A DNA stretch of 64,000 nucleotides, taken from contig CAVOJU010000021.1 of NCBI GenBank assembly GCA_963696315.1, positions 1 through 64,000 of the forward strand, written 5' to 3'. Of the stretch, positions 7,559 through 16,173 are shown piece after piece. Position numbers and translations under genes: made by a program. This stretch comes from CAWKEY01 sp963696315. GTDB taxonomy: Bacteria > Pseudomonadota > Gammaproteobacteria > Methylococcales > Methylomonadaceae. The notes under the pieces were generated by a model that saw only the letters and a program-made list of their open reading frames with translations, was not told the DNA's origin and made no database searches. Within the stretch, counting starts at the first letter, position 1. Each line of letters begins with the position of its first letter.

Positions 7559-8902
7559 ATGACCGTCAAACCTTATCATTTGGCAATCAGCGATATGCAG
7601 TGCGTTGATTGCGAAAATAACATCGAAGAAGCTGTTTTAGCCTTGCCTGGCATTATTCGCGTTAGCGCCAGCTTTACCGACGAATCCGTACGCCTGGAAC
7701 TGGATACCGATGTTATTTCAATCAAGACCGTCTGTGCCGCCATCAAGAAAGCCGGCTATAGCTGCGGCAAACCCAAAAAGAAAGCGGCCGGATTGGGAAA
7801 ACGCGTTTTGCTGATACTGCTGGCAATCATCGGCATCCTGTTGCTGTTGCAATTAAACAGCATCATTCCTGCGGAACTTTCCCTGCAGAACATCGGCGAA
7901 AAAGGCAATTATGGTTTGCTCTTTGTAGTCGGCATGCTTACCAGCTTCCACTGCGTAGGCATGTGTGGAGGTTTTGTCCTCAGCTATACCGTTGCCAGAA
8001 GCCACGCTTTTTTTAATCACTTGTTCTATGGCTTGGGGAAAACCCTGTCCTACGCGGCTTTCGGCGCTTTATTCGGTTTTCTCGGCGGCGCCATCAGCTT
8101 TACCCTGGGCTTACGCAGCCTGGCATTGATTGGCGCCGGCGTCTTTATGATTCTGTACGGTTTGAGTATGCTCGATGCCTTCCGCGGTTTAAGACGCCTG
8201 CAAATCCGCCTGCCGCGTTTTTTGGTGCATGCCCTGGTTGAAAAACGTAAGCATCTCTCCAATCCTTTGCTGATCGGCCTGCTGAACGGTCTGATGGTTG
8301 CCTGCGGCCCGCTGCAAGCCATGTATATCATGGCGGCAGGCACCGGCAGCCCCCTGCAGGGCGCAGCATTGCTGACTGTCTTTGCCCTCGGGACTTTGCC
8401 GGCCCTATTTGCTTTTGGTTATCTGGCCGGCATGATAACCGCCAATACCACGCGGCATTTTCTAAAGTTTTCCGCCCTGATCATCATGCTGCTGGGCGCG
8501 GTGATGCTCAATCGCGGCATGCTGATAGCGGGCACCGGTTATGACCTGAATTCATTGCTTACCCGCGTTGCCCAAAACATTAAAACAAATGTGATGAGTT
8601 GGCAGCAAGATCAGGATAGTGCATTGCAGCCGCTGGACTATCAGGTTATTTATACGGAAGCAGAAAAACAGGCCTATCTGCCGCCAGAATATACGCTACA
8701 GAAAAACGTGCCGGTTAAATGGATTATCAACGTCAAGGAATTATCCACTTGCAACCGTCAAATCATCATTCCTGCCTTGGGCATGACGATTGATCTGAAA
8801 ACAGGTTTGCAACTGGTGGAATTTGTACCCAAGGAATCCGGCATTATTAGCTGGAGCTGCTCTATGGGCATGATCCCGGGGACTTTTATAGTCAAGGATT
8901 AG
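7559..8902 (+). CDS. HMA domain - TauE/SafE-type membrane domain - cupredoxin-like domain protein
   Basis: Three parts are visible in 447 residues. Residues 1-70 are a heavy-metal-associated domain with the metal site MQCVDC (Cys15 and Cys18). Residues 80-345 form a multi-helix membrane domain of the UreH/SafE type with the motif FHCVGMCGGF. Residues 365-447 form a cupredoxin-like domain with TCNRQIIIPALG and a terminal WSCSMGMIPGTF, where Cys and Met are candidate copper ligands. The arrangement suggests that copper binds in the cytoplasm, crosses the membrane and is handed to an outer ligand domain, perhaps for cytochrome oxidase or another cuproenzyme. This function is inferred. The gene converges with tupB; the stop codons are 5 bases apart. 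Confidence 0.8.
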   Translation: MTVKPYHLAISDMQCVDCENNIEEAVLALPGIIRVSASFTDESVRLELDTDVISIKTVCAAIKKAGYSCGKPKKKAAGLGKRVLLILLAIIGILLLLQLNSIIPAELSLQNIGEKGNYGLLFVVGMLTSFHCVGMCGGFVLSYTVARSHAFFNHLFYGLGKTLSYAAFGALFGFLGGAISFTLGLRSLALIGAGVFMILYGLSMLDAFRGLRRLQIRLPRFLVHALVEKRKHLSNPLLIGLLNGLMVACGPLQAMYIMAAGTGSPLQGAALLTVFALGTLPALFAFGYLAGMITANTTRHFLKFSALIIMLLGAVMLNRGMLIAGTGYDLNSLLTRVAQNIKTNVMSWQQDQDSALQPLDYQVIYTEAEKQAYLPPEYTLQKNVPVKWIINVKELSTCNRQIIIPALGMTIDLKTGLQLVEFVPKESGIISWSCSMGMIPGTFIVKD

Positions 8903-8907
8903 CGCCG

Positions 8908-9597
8908 CTAAGCCTTGTATTTTAAGGCTTGCAACAGCAGGTTAACGCTAAAGGCAATCAGCAGCAGCAAGAGACCCAAAGCCAAGCCCAGTTCAAAATC
9001 GCCTTTACTGGTTTCCAAAGCAATGGCGGTGGTCATGGTTCTTGTAGAGCCCTGAATATTGCCGCCTAACATCATGGCGGCACCGACTTCACCAATGGCT
9101 CTGCCAAAGCCGGTAATAACGCCAGCCAGTATGACAAAACGCAGTTCACTCAGAATGAGCATGATTTGCTGGTGGGTTCTTGCACCGAGCATTTTCAAGG
9201 TGGACAGCAAACGCTGGTCGGCAGATTGGACAGCCAGCAAGGTCATATTCATGATAATAGGCAGAATCAGGCAGGCTTCGCCCAGGATCATGGCGGTTGG
9301 CGTGTATAACAGGCCCCATTCTCCCAAAGGTCCCTTGCGGCTGAGCAGGCCGTAAAAAATTAGACCAATCATCACGGTGGGCATGGCCATCAAGGTATTC
9401 AGGATTTGCTGCAGCAGGCGTTTACCGGGAAATTCGCCGATGGCCCCCCAAATTCCTAACACAACACCAAACAGTGAGGCAAAAAAAGTCGCTATCAGCG
9501 ATACTTTTAATGACGTCCAGACTATTTCATAAACCTTGGCATCGAACTGAAGAACGAGCTTTATGGCTGCCGACAATGCATCAGAAAAATAATTCAT
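8908..9597 (-). CDS. tupB: Tungstate ABC transporter permease TupB
   Basis: The protein is a 229-residue inner-membrane permease with five to six helices. It has the ABC-permease coupling loop near TLKMLGARTHQQIMLILSEL and the stretch GRAIGEVGAAMMLGGNIQGS, typical of tungstate and molybdate permeases. It would work with the binding protein TupA and ATPase TupC, but those two genes lie about 21 kb away on the same strand. The start (ATG at 9597) overlaps the stop of moaC as ATGA, pointing to translational coupling and to a shared role in Mo/W cofactor supply. A longer frame upstream lies inside moaC and is not used. Confidence 0.85.
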   Translation of the reverse strand: MNYFSDALSAAIKLVLQFDAKVYEIVWTSLKVSLIATFFASLFGVVLGIWGAIGEFPGKRLLQQILNTLMAMPTVMIGLIFYGLLSRKGPLGEWGLLYTPTAMILGEACLILPIIMNMTLLAVQSADQRLLSTLKMLGARTHQQIMLILSELRFVILAGVITGFGRAIGEVGAAMMLGGNIQGSTRTMTTAIALETSKGDFELGLALGLLLLLIAFSVNLLLQALKYKA

Positions 9598-10073
9598 GCC
9601 TGCCGTTGCCAGTACCCCGACTTGCCGCCGTCTTTCTCCAGTAATTGCACCGATTGGATCACCATGCCGCGATCTACGGCTTTGCACATATCGTAGATGG
9701 TCAGCAGCGCAATTTGGGTAGCGGTCAGGGCCTCCATTTCCACGCCGGTCTGGCCGCTGGTTTTTACCGTAGTCAGGCAGCGCACCCGGTTATGCTCGGG
9801 TTCTGCGTTTAGCTTGATGTCGACATGAGTAATCGGCAAGGGATGGCAAAGCGGAATCAGGTCTGCGGTTTTTTTGCTAGCCATGATGCCTGCTATTCTG
9901 GCGATGGCCAGCACGTCGCCTTTTTGATGCCCGCCGTCGATGATCAGTTTAAGCGTTTCCGCTTGCATCTCAATATAGCCTTCGGTTACGGCAGTGCGCT
10001 GAGTGACGGCTTTTTCGCCGACATCGACCATGTGAGCTTCGCCGGATTGATTAAAATGGGTAAGTTTGGACAT
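9594..10073 (-). CDS. moaC: Cyclic pyranopterin monophosphate synthase MoaC
   Basis: MoaC works with MoaA to turn GTP into cyclic pyranopterin monophosphate, the first step of molybdopterin synthesis. The 159-residue length is normal. Family motifs are present: MVDVGEKAVTQRTA near residue 15, KKTADLIPLCHPLPI near 67, GVEMEALTA near 109 and YDMCKAVDRGM near 127, the last including the catalytic Lys and Asp region. It is divergent from moaD-moaE with about 60 bases between, and its stop overlaps the start of tupB. Confidence 0.95.
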   Translation of the reverse strand: MSKLTHFNQSGEAHMVDVGEKAVTQRTAVTEGYIEMQAETLKLIIDGGHQKGDVLAIARIAGIMASKKTADLIPLCHPLPITHVDIKLNAEPEHNRVRCLTTVKTSGQTGVEMEALTATQIALLTIYDMCKAVDRGMVIQSVQLLEKDGGKSGYWQRQA

Positions 10074-10135
10074 TTTTGGCTAGAATTACCGATGCAAGTG
10101 TTGTCTTATTATGTATTCTTTTTGTGATCGGGTGA

Positions 10136-10375
10136 ATGTCTATGTCAATTAAAATAGTTTATTTTGCGAGTCTGAAGGAAAGCCTGGGGCGCGCGGACGA
10201 CGAACTCGCACTTTCAGGCTTGGCGACGGTGAATGATATTTGGTCGCTTGCCAATCCGGGAAAATCGCTGCCTGCCCATATTTTGGCAGCCGTTAATATG
10301 GAATATGTTCAACGCGACAGCGCGGTAGAGGATGGCGACGTTGTTGCTTTTTTCCCGCCGGTAACCGGGGGCTGA
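10136..10375 (+). CDS. moaD: Molybdopterin synthase sulfur carrier subunit MoaD
   Basis: This is a small ubiquitin-like protein (79 residues, or 77 from the ATG at 10142). It ends with PPVTGG, the Gly-Gly tail that is adenylated and thiocarboxylated before sulfur transfer to the pterin. IKVYFASL-like start and VNMEYVQRDSAVEDGDVVAF match the family. The moaE gene follows after 2 bases, and the two proteins form molybdopterin synthase. It is divergent from moaC. Confidence 0.92.
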   Translation: MSMSIKIVYFASLKESLGRADDELALSGLATVNDIWSLANPGKSLPAHILAAVNMEYVQRDSAVEDGDVVAFFPPVTGG

Positions 10376-10377
10376 AA

Positions 10378-10827
10378 ATGACAATACGCCTTTGTACCGA
10401 TGCTTTTGACCCCTGGCAGGAAATTCAGCAGTATCAACAGGCGGCAAGGCACATGGCCGGAAAATTTGGCGCGACCAGTGTGTTTATCGGTACGATGCGT
10501 GACTTTAATCAAGGCGATGCTGTTCAAGGCATGACCCTGGAACATTATCCCGGCATGACTGAAAAGCAACTGGAAAAAATTGTGCTCGAAGCGCAGCAAC
10601 AGTGGCCCCTGCTGGATGCCTTGGTCGTGCATCGGGTGGGCGATATTTTGCCCGATGAGCCAATTGTGCTGGTGGCCGTGTGGACCGCTCATCGCGGCGA
10701 CGCTTTTGATGCCTGCCGCTACATCATGGAAGCGTTAAAATCGAAAGCGCCATTCTGGAAAAAGGAACTGTTAAAATCCGCTGCTGAACGCTGGGTCGAC
10801 GCCAACACTGACGGCTATCAAGGATAA
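10378..10827 (+). CDS. moaE: Molybdopterin synthase catalytic subunit MoaE
   Basis: MoaE uses the MoaD thiocarboxylate to convert cyclic pyranopterin monophosphate into molybdopterin. The 149-residue protein shows GATSVFIGTMRDFNQGD, LEHYPGMTEKQ, VVHRVGDILPDEPIVLVAVW and the C-terminal catalytic stretch KSKAPFWKKEL. It follows moaD directly. No terminator is obvious before the convergent SPOR gene 37 bases later. Confidence 0.95.
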   Translation: MTIRLCTDAFDPWQEIQQYQQAARHMAGKFGATSVFIGTMRDFNQGDAVQGMTLEHYPGMTEKQLEKIVLEAQQQWPLLDALVVHRVGDILPDEPIVLVAVWTAHRGDAFDACRYIMEALKSKAPFWKKELLKSAAERWVDANTDGYQG

Positions 10828-10864
10828 CAGCCTGTCTTCAGCGCTCGCCCCGGGAATTTTATTG

Positions 10865-11500
10865 TTAATCTCGAACTTCGGTGACTACAACATCCAGACC
10901 GTTTTGTTTTAAGCGTGCCTTGATGGTGCTGATGCTGCTCATTTGGGCATAAGGCCCCAATTTGACACGATACCAGGTGGCGCTGCCCACTTTTGCCTTT
11001 TCCACGCGTGACTCAAACCCCATTAATGCCAGCTTGGCTCTTACTGCGTCGGCTTGTTTAAATTCCTTAAAAGAGCCGGCCTGGACACTATATTTGGTTG
11101 CTTTAACCTCACCCAAGCGCTCCTCCCGGGCGCGCGTTTTAATCTCATAATCCGGCACGACCACTTCTTTTTCAGGCAGGATGGTATAGAAGTCAAACTG
11201 GGGCCGCGGATCTTCAGCCCCTGCTTCAGGTTTTTTCTTTTGTTGGGGGAGTTCGGTATTTTTTGGTTCTGTCTTTGGCTTGACCGGTTTGGCTATCGCT
11301 AGCGGCTGCAATTGAGCAGGTGTCACGGTTTGTTTTGTGCCTGTCCCTCGCAGGTACACCAAAAACACTACAAAGGCGATAATCAGTGCGGTAATCAGCA
11401 TCCATCTCAATATCCCCACGCTGTTATCATGCCGGCTGGGTTTATGGCTGTGATAAGCAGGCTGTTTGTTCTGTGCTCTATATTTGTAGTCTCTGGCCAT
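10865..11500 (-). CDS. SPOR-domain cell-division-associated protein (FtsN-like)
   Basis: Residues 1-30 are basic and cytoplasmic, followed by one membrane helix (WMLITALIIAFVVFLVYL), a Pro/Lys-rich linker and a C-terminal SPOR domain (about residues 135-211, KYSVQAGSFKEFKQADAVRA then TWYRVKLGPYA). SPOR domains bind denuded glycan strands at the septum. This layout is that of FtsN-like proteins, and a SPOR gene just after argS is a common gammaproteobacterial order. The start at 11500 places ATG four bases after the argS stop; the upstream in-frame extension lies inside argS and is not used. Confidence 0.85.
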   Translation of the reverse strand: MARDYKYRAQNKQPAYHSHKPSRHDNSVGILRWMLITALIIAFVVFLVYLRGTGTKQTVTPAQLQPLAIAKPVKPKTEPKNTELPQQKKKPEAGAEDPRPQFDFYTILPEKEVVVPDYEIKTRAREERLGEVKATKYSVQAGSFKEFKQADAVRAKLALMGFESRVEKAKVGSATWYRVKLGPYAQMSSISTIKARLKQNGLDVVVTEVRD

Positions 11501-11504
11501 TGTT

Positions 11505-13265
11505 TTACATTGCTTCAGGCGTATTGATATGCAACAAACCCAATCCATTGGCTAATACTTGTTTTACTGCGCAAATCAGATTAAGACGTGCATCGCGGAT
11601 CTCGGCATTTTCGACCAGGAACTGATGGGCATTGTAATAAGTATGCAGTTCCTGTGCTAACTCGCGCAAATACTGGATCAACAAATGCGGCTCATGCTGC
11701 AGCGCGGCTCTTTCGAGCGTTTCAGGATAACGCGTCAATGTCGAAACCAGATTAATTTCGTGTTCTTCGGCTAATTTATCGAAGCCCTCCATACCCAGCA
11801 GCAAGTCCCTTTCCCAACCTTTTTCATCGAGCTGGCGCAAGACACTGCAAATCCTGGCATAGGCATACTGGACGTAAAACACTGGATTCTCATTGGTTTT
11901 TGAGGTCGCCAGTTTCAGATCAAAATCCATATGCTGCTCTGACCGGCGCATCACGTAAAAAAACCGCGCCGCATCTTTGCCGACTTCATTCCGCAATTGC
12001 CGCAGGGTGACAAACTCACCGGAGCGCGTGGACATCTGCACCCGCTCTTCACCGCGGTATAACACGGCAAACTGCACCAGCAATATTTTTAGCCGGCTTT
12101 CATCCGCGCCCAAGGCCTGCATGGCTGCTCTGACCCGAGGTATATAGCCGTGGTGGTCGGCGCCCCAGATATTAATGATCTGATCAAAGCCACGGTCCAG
12201 CTTGTTCATGTGATAGGCAATATCCGATGCAAAATAAGTGAGCTGTCCATTATCGCGTATCACTACGCGGTCTTTTTCATCGCCCAGTTTGGCGGATGCA
12301 AACCAGGTGGCCCCGTCCTGTTCATACAAGTGCCCGCTAGCGCGTAAACGTGCCAAGGCTTTTTGCACCGAACCATCGTCCAGCAACTGCCGCTCGGAAA
12401 ACCATTGCTGATAATTAACACCGAATTCTTGCAGATCAAGCCTGATATCCTCAAGAATGGTATCTAGCCCCATCTGAAAGAAATCCCGGTACAAAGAAGT
12501 CCCCAGCAGTGTCTTGGCGCGGGCTATCAGCGCATCAATATGAGCTTCCTTATCGCCGCCTTGCGGCTCATCTGCCGGAATGTCTTCCAGCACCAGCTCT
12601 ATCGGCCGTCGGTATTCATTCTCGGCGCTTTTATGGATGTTCCAGGCAATTTCCCGCACATATTCTCCGCGATAGCCATTGCTTGGGAAATGCATCACCT
12701 CACCGCATTCCTCCAGATATCTCAACCAGATACTGGTAGCGAGTATATCCATCTGCCGGCCGGCATCATTAACGTAATATTCACGATGCACCTCAAAGCC
12801 GACCGCTGCCAATAAATCGGCCACCACCGAACCGTAAGCAGCGCCACGGCCATGCCCCACATGCAAAGGACCCGTCGGATTAGCCGAAACAAACTCAACC
12901 TGAACTTTTTTGCCGGCGCCGACCTGACTTAAGCCAAAGTCGTGGCCTTCGCTATGGATCTGTTTGATGATCTGATATTGGGCTTTGCGGTCGATAAAAA
13001 AATTGATAAACCCCGGCCCGGCCAGTTCGACTTTAATTACCGCCTTGTCCGGTGGCAAAGCGGCAACAATTTTTTCCGCCATGGCTCTGGGATTTAAACC
13101 CGCAGGTTTGGCCAAAACGAGTGCCAAATTTGATGCAAAATCCCCGTGCTGAGGGTCTCGAGCCCGTTCGACGGTAATGTTCGGGCGCATTTCCTGTCCG
13201 ATAACTCCGTCTGTTTTGAGGGTTTCAAGCGCTTGCTGGATAAGTTCCTGTATTTTTTGTTTCAT
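11505..13265 (-). CDS. argS: Arginyl-tRNA synthetase
   Basis: This is a class I aminoacyl-tRNA synthetase charging tRNA-Arg in the cytoplasm. The 586-residue length is normal. It has the N-terminal Add-1 domain (1-110), SANPTGPLHVGHGRG with the HIGH-type signature at 135-139, YYVNDAGRQMD, the catalytic core with YIPRVRAAMQALG and VQMSTRSGEFV near residue 375, and a C-terminal DALR anticodon-binding domain. It is uninterrupted and probably transcribed with the SPOR gene. Confidence 0.97.
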   Translation of the reverse strand: MKQKIQELIQQALETLKTDGVIGQEMRPNITVERARDPQHGDFASNLALVLAKPAGLNPRAMAEKIVAALPPDKAVIKVELAGPGFINFFIDRKAQYQIIKQIHSEGHDFGLSQVGAGKKVQVEFVSANPTGPLHVGHGRGAAYGSVVADLLAAVGFEVHREYYVNDAGRQMDILATSIWLRYLEECGEVMHFPSNGYRGEYVREIAWNIHKSAENEYRRPIELVLEDIPADEPQGGDKEAHIDALIARAKTLLGTSLYRDFFQMGLDTILEDIRLDLQEFGVNYQQWFSERQLLDDGSVQKALARLRASGHLYEQDGATWFASAKLGDEKDRVVIRDNGQLTYFASDIAYHMNKLDRGFDQIINIWGADHHGYIPRVRAAMQALGADESRLKILLVQFAVLYRGEERVQMSTRSGEFVTLRQLRNEVGKDAARFFYVMRRSEQHMDFDLKLATSKTNENPVFYVQYAYARICSVLRQLDEKGWERDLLLGMEGFDKLAEEHEINLVSTLTRYPETLERAALQHEPHLLIQYLRELAQELHTYYNAHQFLVENAEIRDARLNLICAVKQVLANGLGLLHINTPEAM

Positions 13266-13388
13266 TGCTTCACTGCGAGATTTTGATCAGATAAACAGCC
13301 GGACATTATCCATGAAAAATAATCGATTATCCATTTAAACAAAAGGCTACCAAACATGTCTCCGGCAAAATCAGCCACCCTTTGTTAT

Positions 13389-13982
13389 TCAACGGGACAG
13401 CTTATTGGCTTCTGCAGCTTTATTATAGTCAACTCCGACACTTACAATAAAACTGGTGGCTTCTTCAATATTCATATCGGATTTGACTAGTTTTTCCTTA
13501 TCGACAATGACAGTAAAGCCCGAAGTCGGGTTGGGCGAGGTAGGAATGAAAAGAATATACTTATCGTCATGCCGGTTCGTCACATAGGCGGGCACCCAGA
13601 CACCGTCTTTGGGATATTCAACATAAACCACTTCCTTGGCAATCGCCTGTTCCTGTGATGAAAACATGTTAATCAGTTTTTTCATTACCCGGTAAACCGT
13701 ATTCAACAAGGGAATTTTTCCGATGACGTGATCAAAGCCGGCAATGACCCAAAAGCGGCCTTCCTTGGCAATTTTATGGCCTATCGTTACCAGAATGATA
13801 AAACTGACCGCAAAAAACAGAATGGTATAGAGGTAATTGTCCGAATAGCCATAGACCATTTGAAACAAATCAGAAACCCGGTCTCGTACAAAAATGATAA
13901 TCTGTAAAACAATAACGATAGGAATTACCGCCAAAATACCAATCAGACAATAATTCAATAAGCTTTTGGTCAATTCTTTCAT
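13389..13982 (-). CDS. DUF502 family inner-membrane protein
   Basis: The 197-residue protein has two N-terminal membrane helices (residues about 8-28 and 48-68), then the DUF502 signature around IPLLNTVYRVMKKLINMFSS and a soluble C-terminal part with VWVPAYVTN and IFIPTSPNPTSGF. The family is widespread and its function is unknown. It lies alone between argS and phoR, reading the same way. Confidence 0.88.
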   Translation of the reverse strand: MKELTKSLLNYCLIGILAVIPIVIVLQIIIFVRDRVSDLFQMVYGYSDNYLYTILFFAVSFIILVTIGHKIAKEGRFWVIAGFDHVIGKIPLLNTVYRVMKKLINMFSSQEQAIAKEVVYVEYPKDGVWVPAYVTNRHDDKYILFIPTSPNPTSGFTVIVDKEKLVKSDMNIEEATSFIVSVGVDYNKAAEANKLSR

Positions 13983-14084
13983 TTTATTTCTCCGTGACTT
14001 TATAGTGGTGGCATAGATGCCATCTTTGTAATTGTTAGAGATTTTAGTAAAGTGGCATCAAAGCAGGCATTTACTATCCGCAAG

Positions 14085-15362
14085 CTAGAGACAAACCCGA
14101 GCAACCGGAAAATGGCAACTGAAACAACTGCCCTTGCCCAGTTCGCTGTCAATATACAAGCGCGCATCATGTCGCATCAGCACATGCTTGACAATAGCCA
14201 AACCCAGACCGGTACCGTTTACCTTCGGGGTACGTTTGACCTCTACACGATAAAAGCGCTCGGTAACCCGCGGAATATCCTTGGCGGCTATGCCTTCGCC
14301 CTGATCAGTCACCGCCAGCACTATGGCGTCGTGGCTCCGGTACCAGCGCACGGTTACCACGGAATTTTCCGGTGAATACTTGAGCGCATTGCCGAGCAAA
14401 TTGGTGAAGGCGCTGCGCAACTCCTGCTCATCACCATTAATATGAGCATCTGTTTCCAGCGTTAATTCGATTCTTCGTGCCGCCTGTTCCAGGGTATCGC
14501 CTTCCTTGCAAATCTGACTTAACAAATCGGGCACATCGACGCATTGAGGCTTTTTCTGCTGGGTTTCCAGGCGCGTCAACAATAGCAGGTCATCCACCAA
14601 GTGCTGCATCCGCTCGGTCTGATCCCGCATTTGCTGGAAGGATTGGCTTAATAGCGGCGACTGTCCGTCATCCATGTCCTGCAAGGTTTCCAGATAACCT
14701 TTTAATACCGTCAACGGGGTTCTAAGCTCATGCGACACGTTAGCTACAAAATCCTTGCGCATGCGTTCCATTCTTTTCAGCTGCGTCACATCCTGAGCCA
14801 GCAGCAAGCGCAGACCGGCGCCGTAAGAGACAATGCGCACAGCCAGGGTAATCCCGTTATCGACAGGCGAAGGCAGAATGACTGCCTCCTGATAATTGCC
14901 GGAATTAAGATAACGGATGAATTCTGGAAAACGAATCAGGTTGGGAATACGCTGGCCCTTATCCGTTTGCTGCAAACCCAGCACTTCCCTGGCCGCCTTG
15001 TTTGTCCACTCAATTTCGTCATGGCGGCCCAGCACAACCGCCGCATCGGGCAAGGCTTCAGTTGACTTGCGGAATTGGTCAATCATTTTGCTGAGCTTCT
15101 TCTTACGGCGCTTATCGTTCCTCTTGATCCGGTACACATGGTAATAAATTTCTTCCCAAATGCCCGTGGTTTCAGGATATGTCTTCTTGCCTCCGGTCTG
15201 TATCCACTTTTCAAACCGGCCAATCTGAAATAACTGCCAAATTAACAAGCCCAGTGTCAGCAAGAACAGAAACAACAAAATGTGCCCGCTCATCCAGCCT
15301 GCAATCAGGGCCGCCATAAGCAGCAGCAGGGTAATAGCTATCTCTTTTTGCCAAACTCCCAT
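14085..15362 (-). CDS. phoR: Phosphate-regulon sensor histidine kinase PhoR
   Basis: This membrane sensor kinase passes phosphate to PhoB when phosphate is scarce. In 425 residues it shows two N-terminal helices (about 8-45) with almost no periplasmic loop, as in PhoR. A PAS domain follows (about 95-190), then the H box NVSHELRTPLTVLKGYLETL with the phosphorylated His211, the N box (LLGNALKYSPEN), DQGEGI and GTGLGLAIVKH. It lies 5 bases downstream of phoB and is presumably co-transcribed from the Pho-box promoter. Confidence 0.93.
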   Translation of the reverse strand: MGVWQKEIAITLLLLMAALIAGWMSGHILLFLFLLTLGLLIWQLFQIGRFEKWIQTGGKKTYPETTGIWEEIYYHVYRIKRNDKRRKKKLSKMIDQFRKSTEALPDAAVVLGRHDEIEWTNKAAREVLGLQQTDKGQRIPNLIRFPEFIRYLNSGNYQEAVILPSPVDNGITLAVRIVSYGAGLRLLLAQDVTQLKRMERMRKDFVANVSHELRTPLTVLKGYLETLQDMDDGQSPLLSQSFQQMRDQTERMQHLVDDLLLLTRLETQQKKPQCVDVPDLLSQICKEGDTLEQAARRIELTLETDAHINGDEQELRSAFTNLLGNALKYSPENSVVTVRWYRSHDAIVLAVTDQGEGIAAKDIPRVTERFYRVEVKRTPKVNGTGLGLAIVKHVLMRHDARLYIDSELGKGSCFSCHFPVARVCL

Positions 15363-15367
15363 GAAAC

Positions 15368-16060
15368 CTAATCCATCAGTGAAAATCTGTAACCAAAGCC
15401 GCGAACCGTCTGCACTAAGTCCTCTTTGCCGTACTCACCGAGGATTTTTCTTAACCGCCGGATATGCACATCCACCGTGCGTTCCTCAATATAAACACTG
15501 CGCCCCCAAACCTGATCCAGCAGTTGTGCCCGGTTATAGACCTTATCGGGATGGGTCATGAAAAATTGCATCAAGCGAAACTCGGTCGGACTCACATCCA
15601 GTTGCCGTTCACCGATACTAAGCCGGTGCTGCTCGGTGTCGAGTACCAAATCACCCAATACAATTTGCGCCAGTCCTTGCATTTTGCCGCTTCTGCGCAA
15701 TACGGCACGAATCCGCGCCACCAGTTCTTTGGGAGAAAACGGCTTGGTTATATAGTCATCGGCGCCTATTTCCAGGCCTTTGACCTTATCTTCTTCCTCA
15801 CCGCGCGCCGTCAACAGGATTATCGGCAGCTCCCGGTAACTTTGCTCTTTCTTCAAGCGTCTGGCCCATTCGGCACCGCTGATACCCGGCAACATCCAGT
15901 CCAGCAGGATCAAATCCGGCAGATTTTCATGAACGATTTTCTGCGCTTCTTCCGCATCAGCAGCGGCGATTGCGGTAAAACCCGCCTGCTCCAGTACCAT
16001 CATCAACATGGCTCTGATAGCATCTTCATCTTCGACAACCAGGATAGTAAGCTTAGTCAT
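15368..16060 (-). CDS. phoB: Phosphate-regulon response regulator PhoB
   Basis: This two-domain OmpR-family regulator has 230 residues. The receiver domain (1-120) has the acidic pocket VEDED, phosphoacceptor Asp54 in LILLDWMLPG, and the conserved Thr and Lys (LTARGEEEDK, YITKPFSPKELVAR). The winged-helix DNA-binding domain (130-228) contains DVHIRRLRKIL and TVRGFGYRF. It binds Pho boxes under phosphate starvation. Its own promoter carries such a box (16111-16129), so it should autoactivate. Confidence 0.95.
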   Translation of the reverse strand: MTKLTILVVEDEDAIRAMLMMVLEQAGFTAIAAADAEEAQKIVHENLPDLILLDWMLPGISGAEWARRLKKEQSYRELPIILLTARGEEEDKVKGLEIGADDYITKPFSPKELVARIRAVLRRSGKMQGLAQIVLGDLVLDTEQHRLSIGERQLDVSPTEFRLMQFFMTHPDKVYNRAQLLDQVWGRSVYIEERTVDVHIRRLRKILGEYGKEDLVQTVRGFGYRFSLMD

Positions 16061-16094
16061 AATTAAATTTTTTTAGCGAATAATACAACTGGAC

Positions 16095-16129
16095 ATTGTA
16101 ACCGGTCGCATATGACTCTTTTATGACAG
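16095..16129 (-). promoter_or_regulatory. Pho box and -10 element of the phoB-phoR promoter
   Basis: On the minus strand 16129-16111 reads CTGTCATAAAAGAGTCATA. The first half-site CTGTCAT is a perfect match to the PhoB consensus, then AAAA, and the second half-site GAGTCAT matches at 5 of 7 positions. Exactly 10 bases downstream lies TACAAT (16100-16095), a strong -10. A Pho box replacing the -35 element at this distance is the known layout of PhoB-activated promoters. The phoB start is 34 bases further on. Confidence 0.85.
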
Positions 16130-16173
16130 GCAGCAGACATAAACGCCTTTTAAGAAAGTTAATGTCCCTGCCG

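Noticed and set aside
15464..16066. Long plus-strand reading frame opposite phoB
   Set aside because: It is the shadow of a well-identified gene and shows no family pattern or ribosome binding site.
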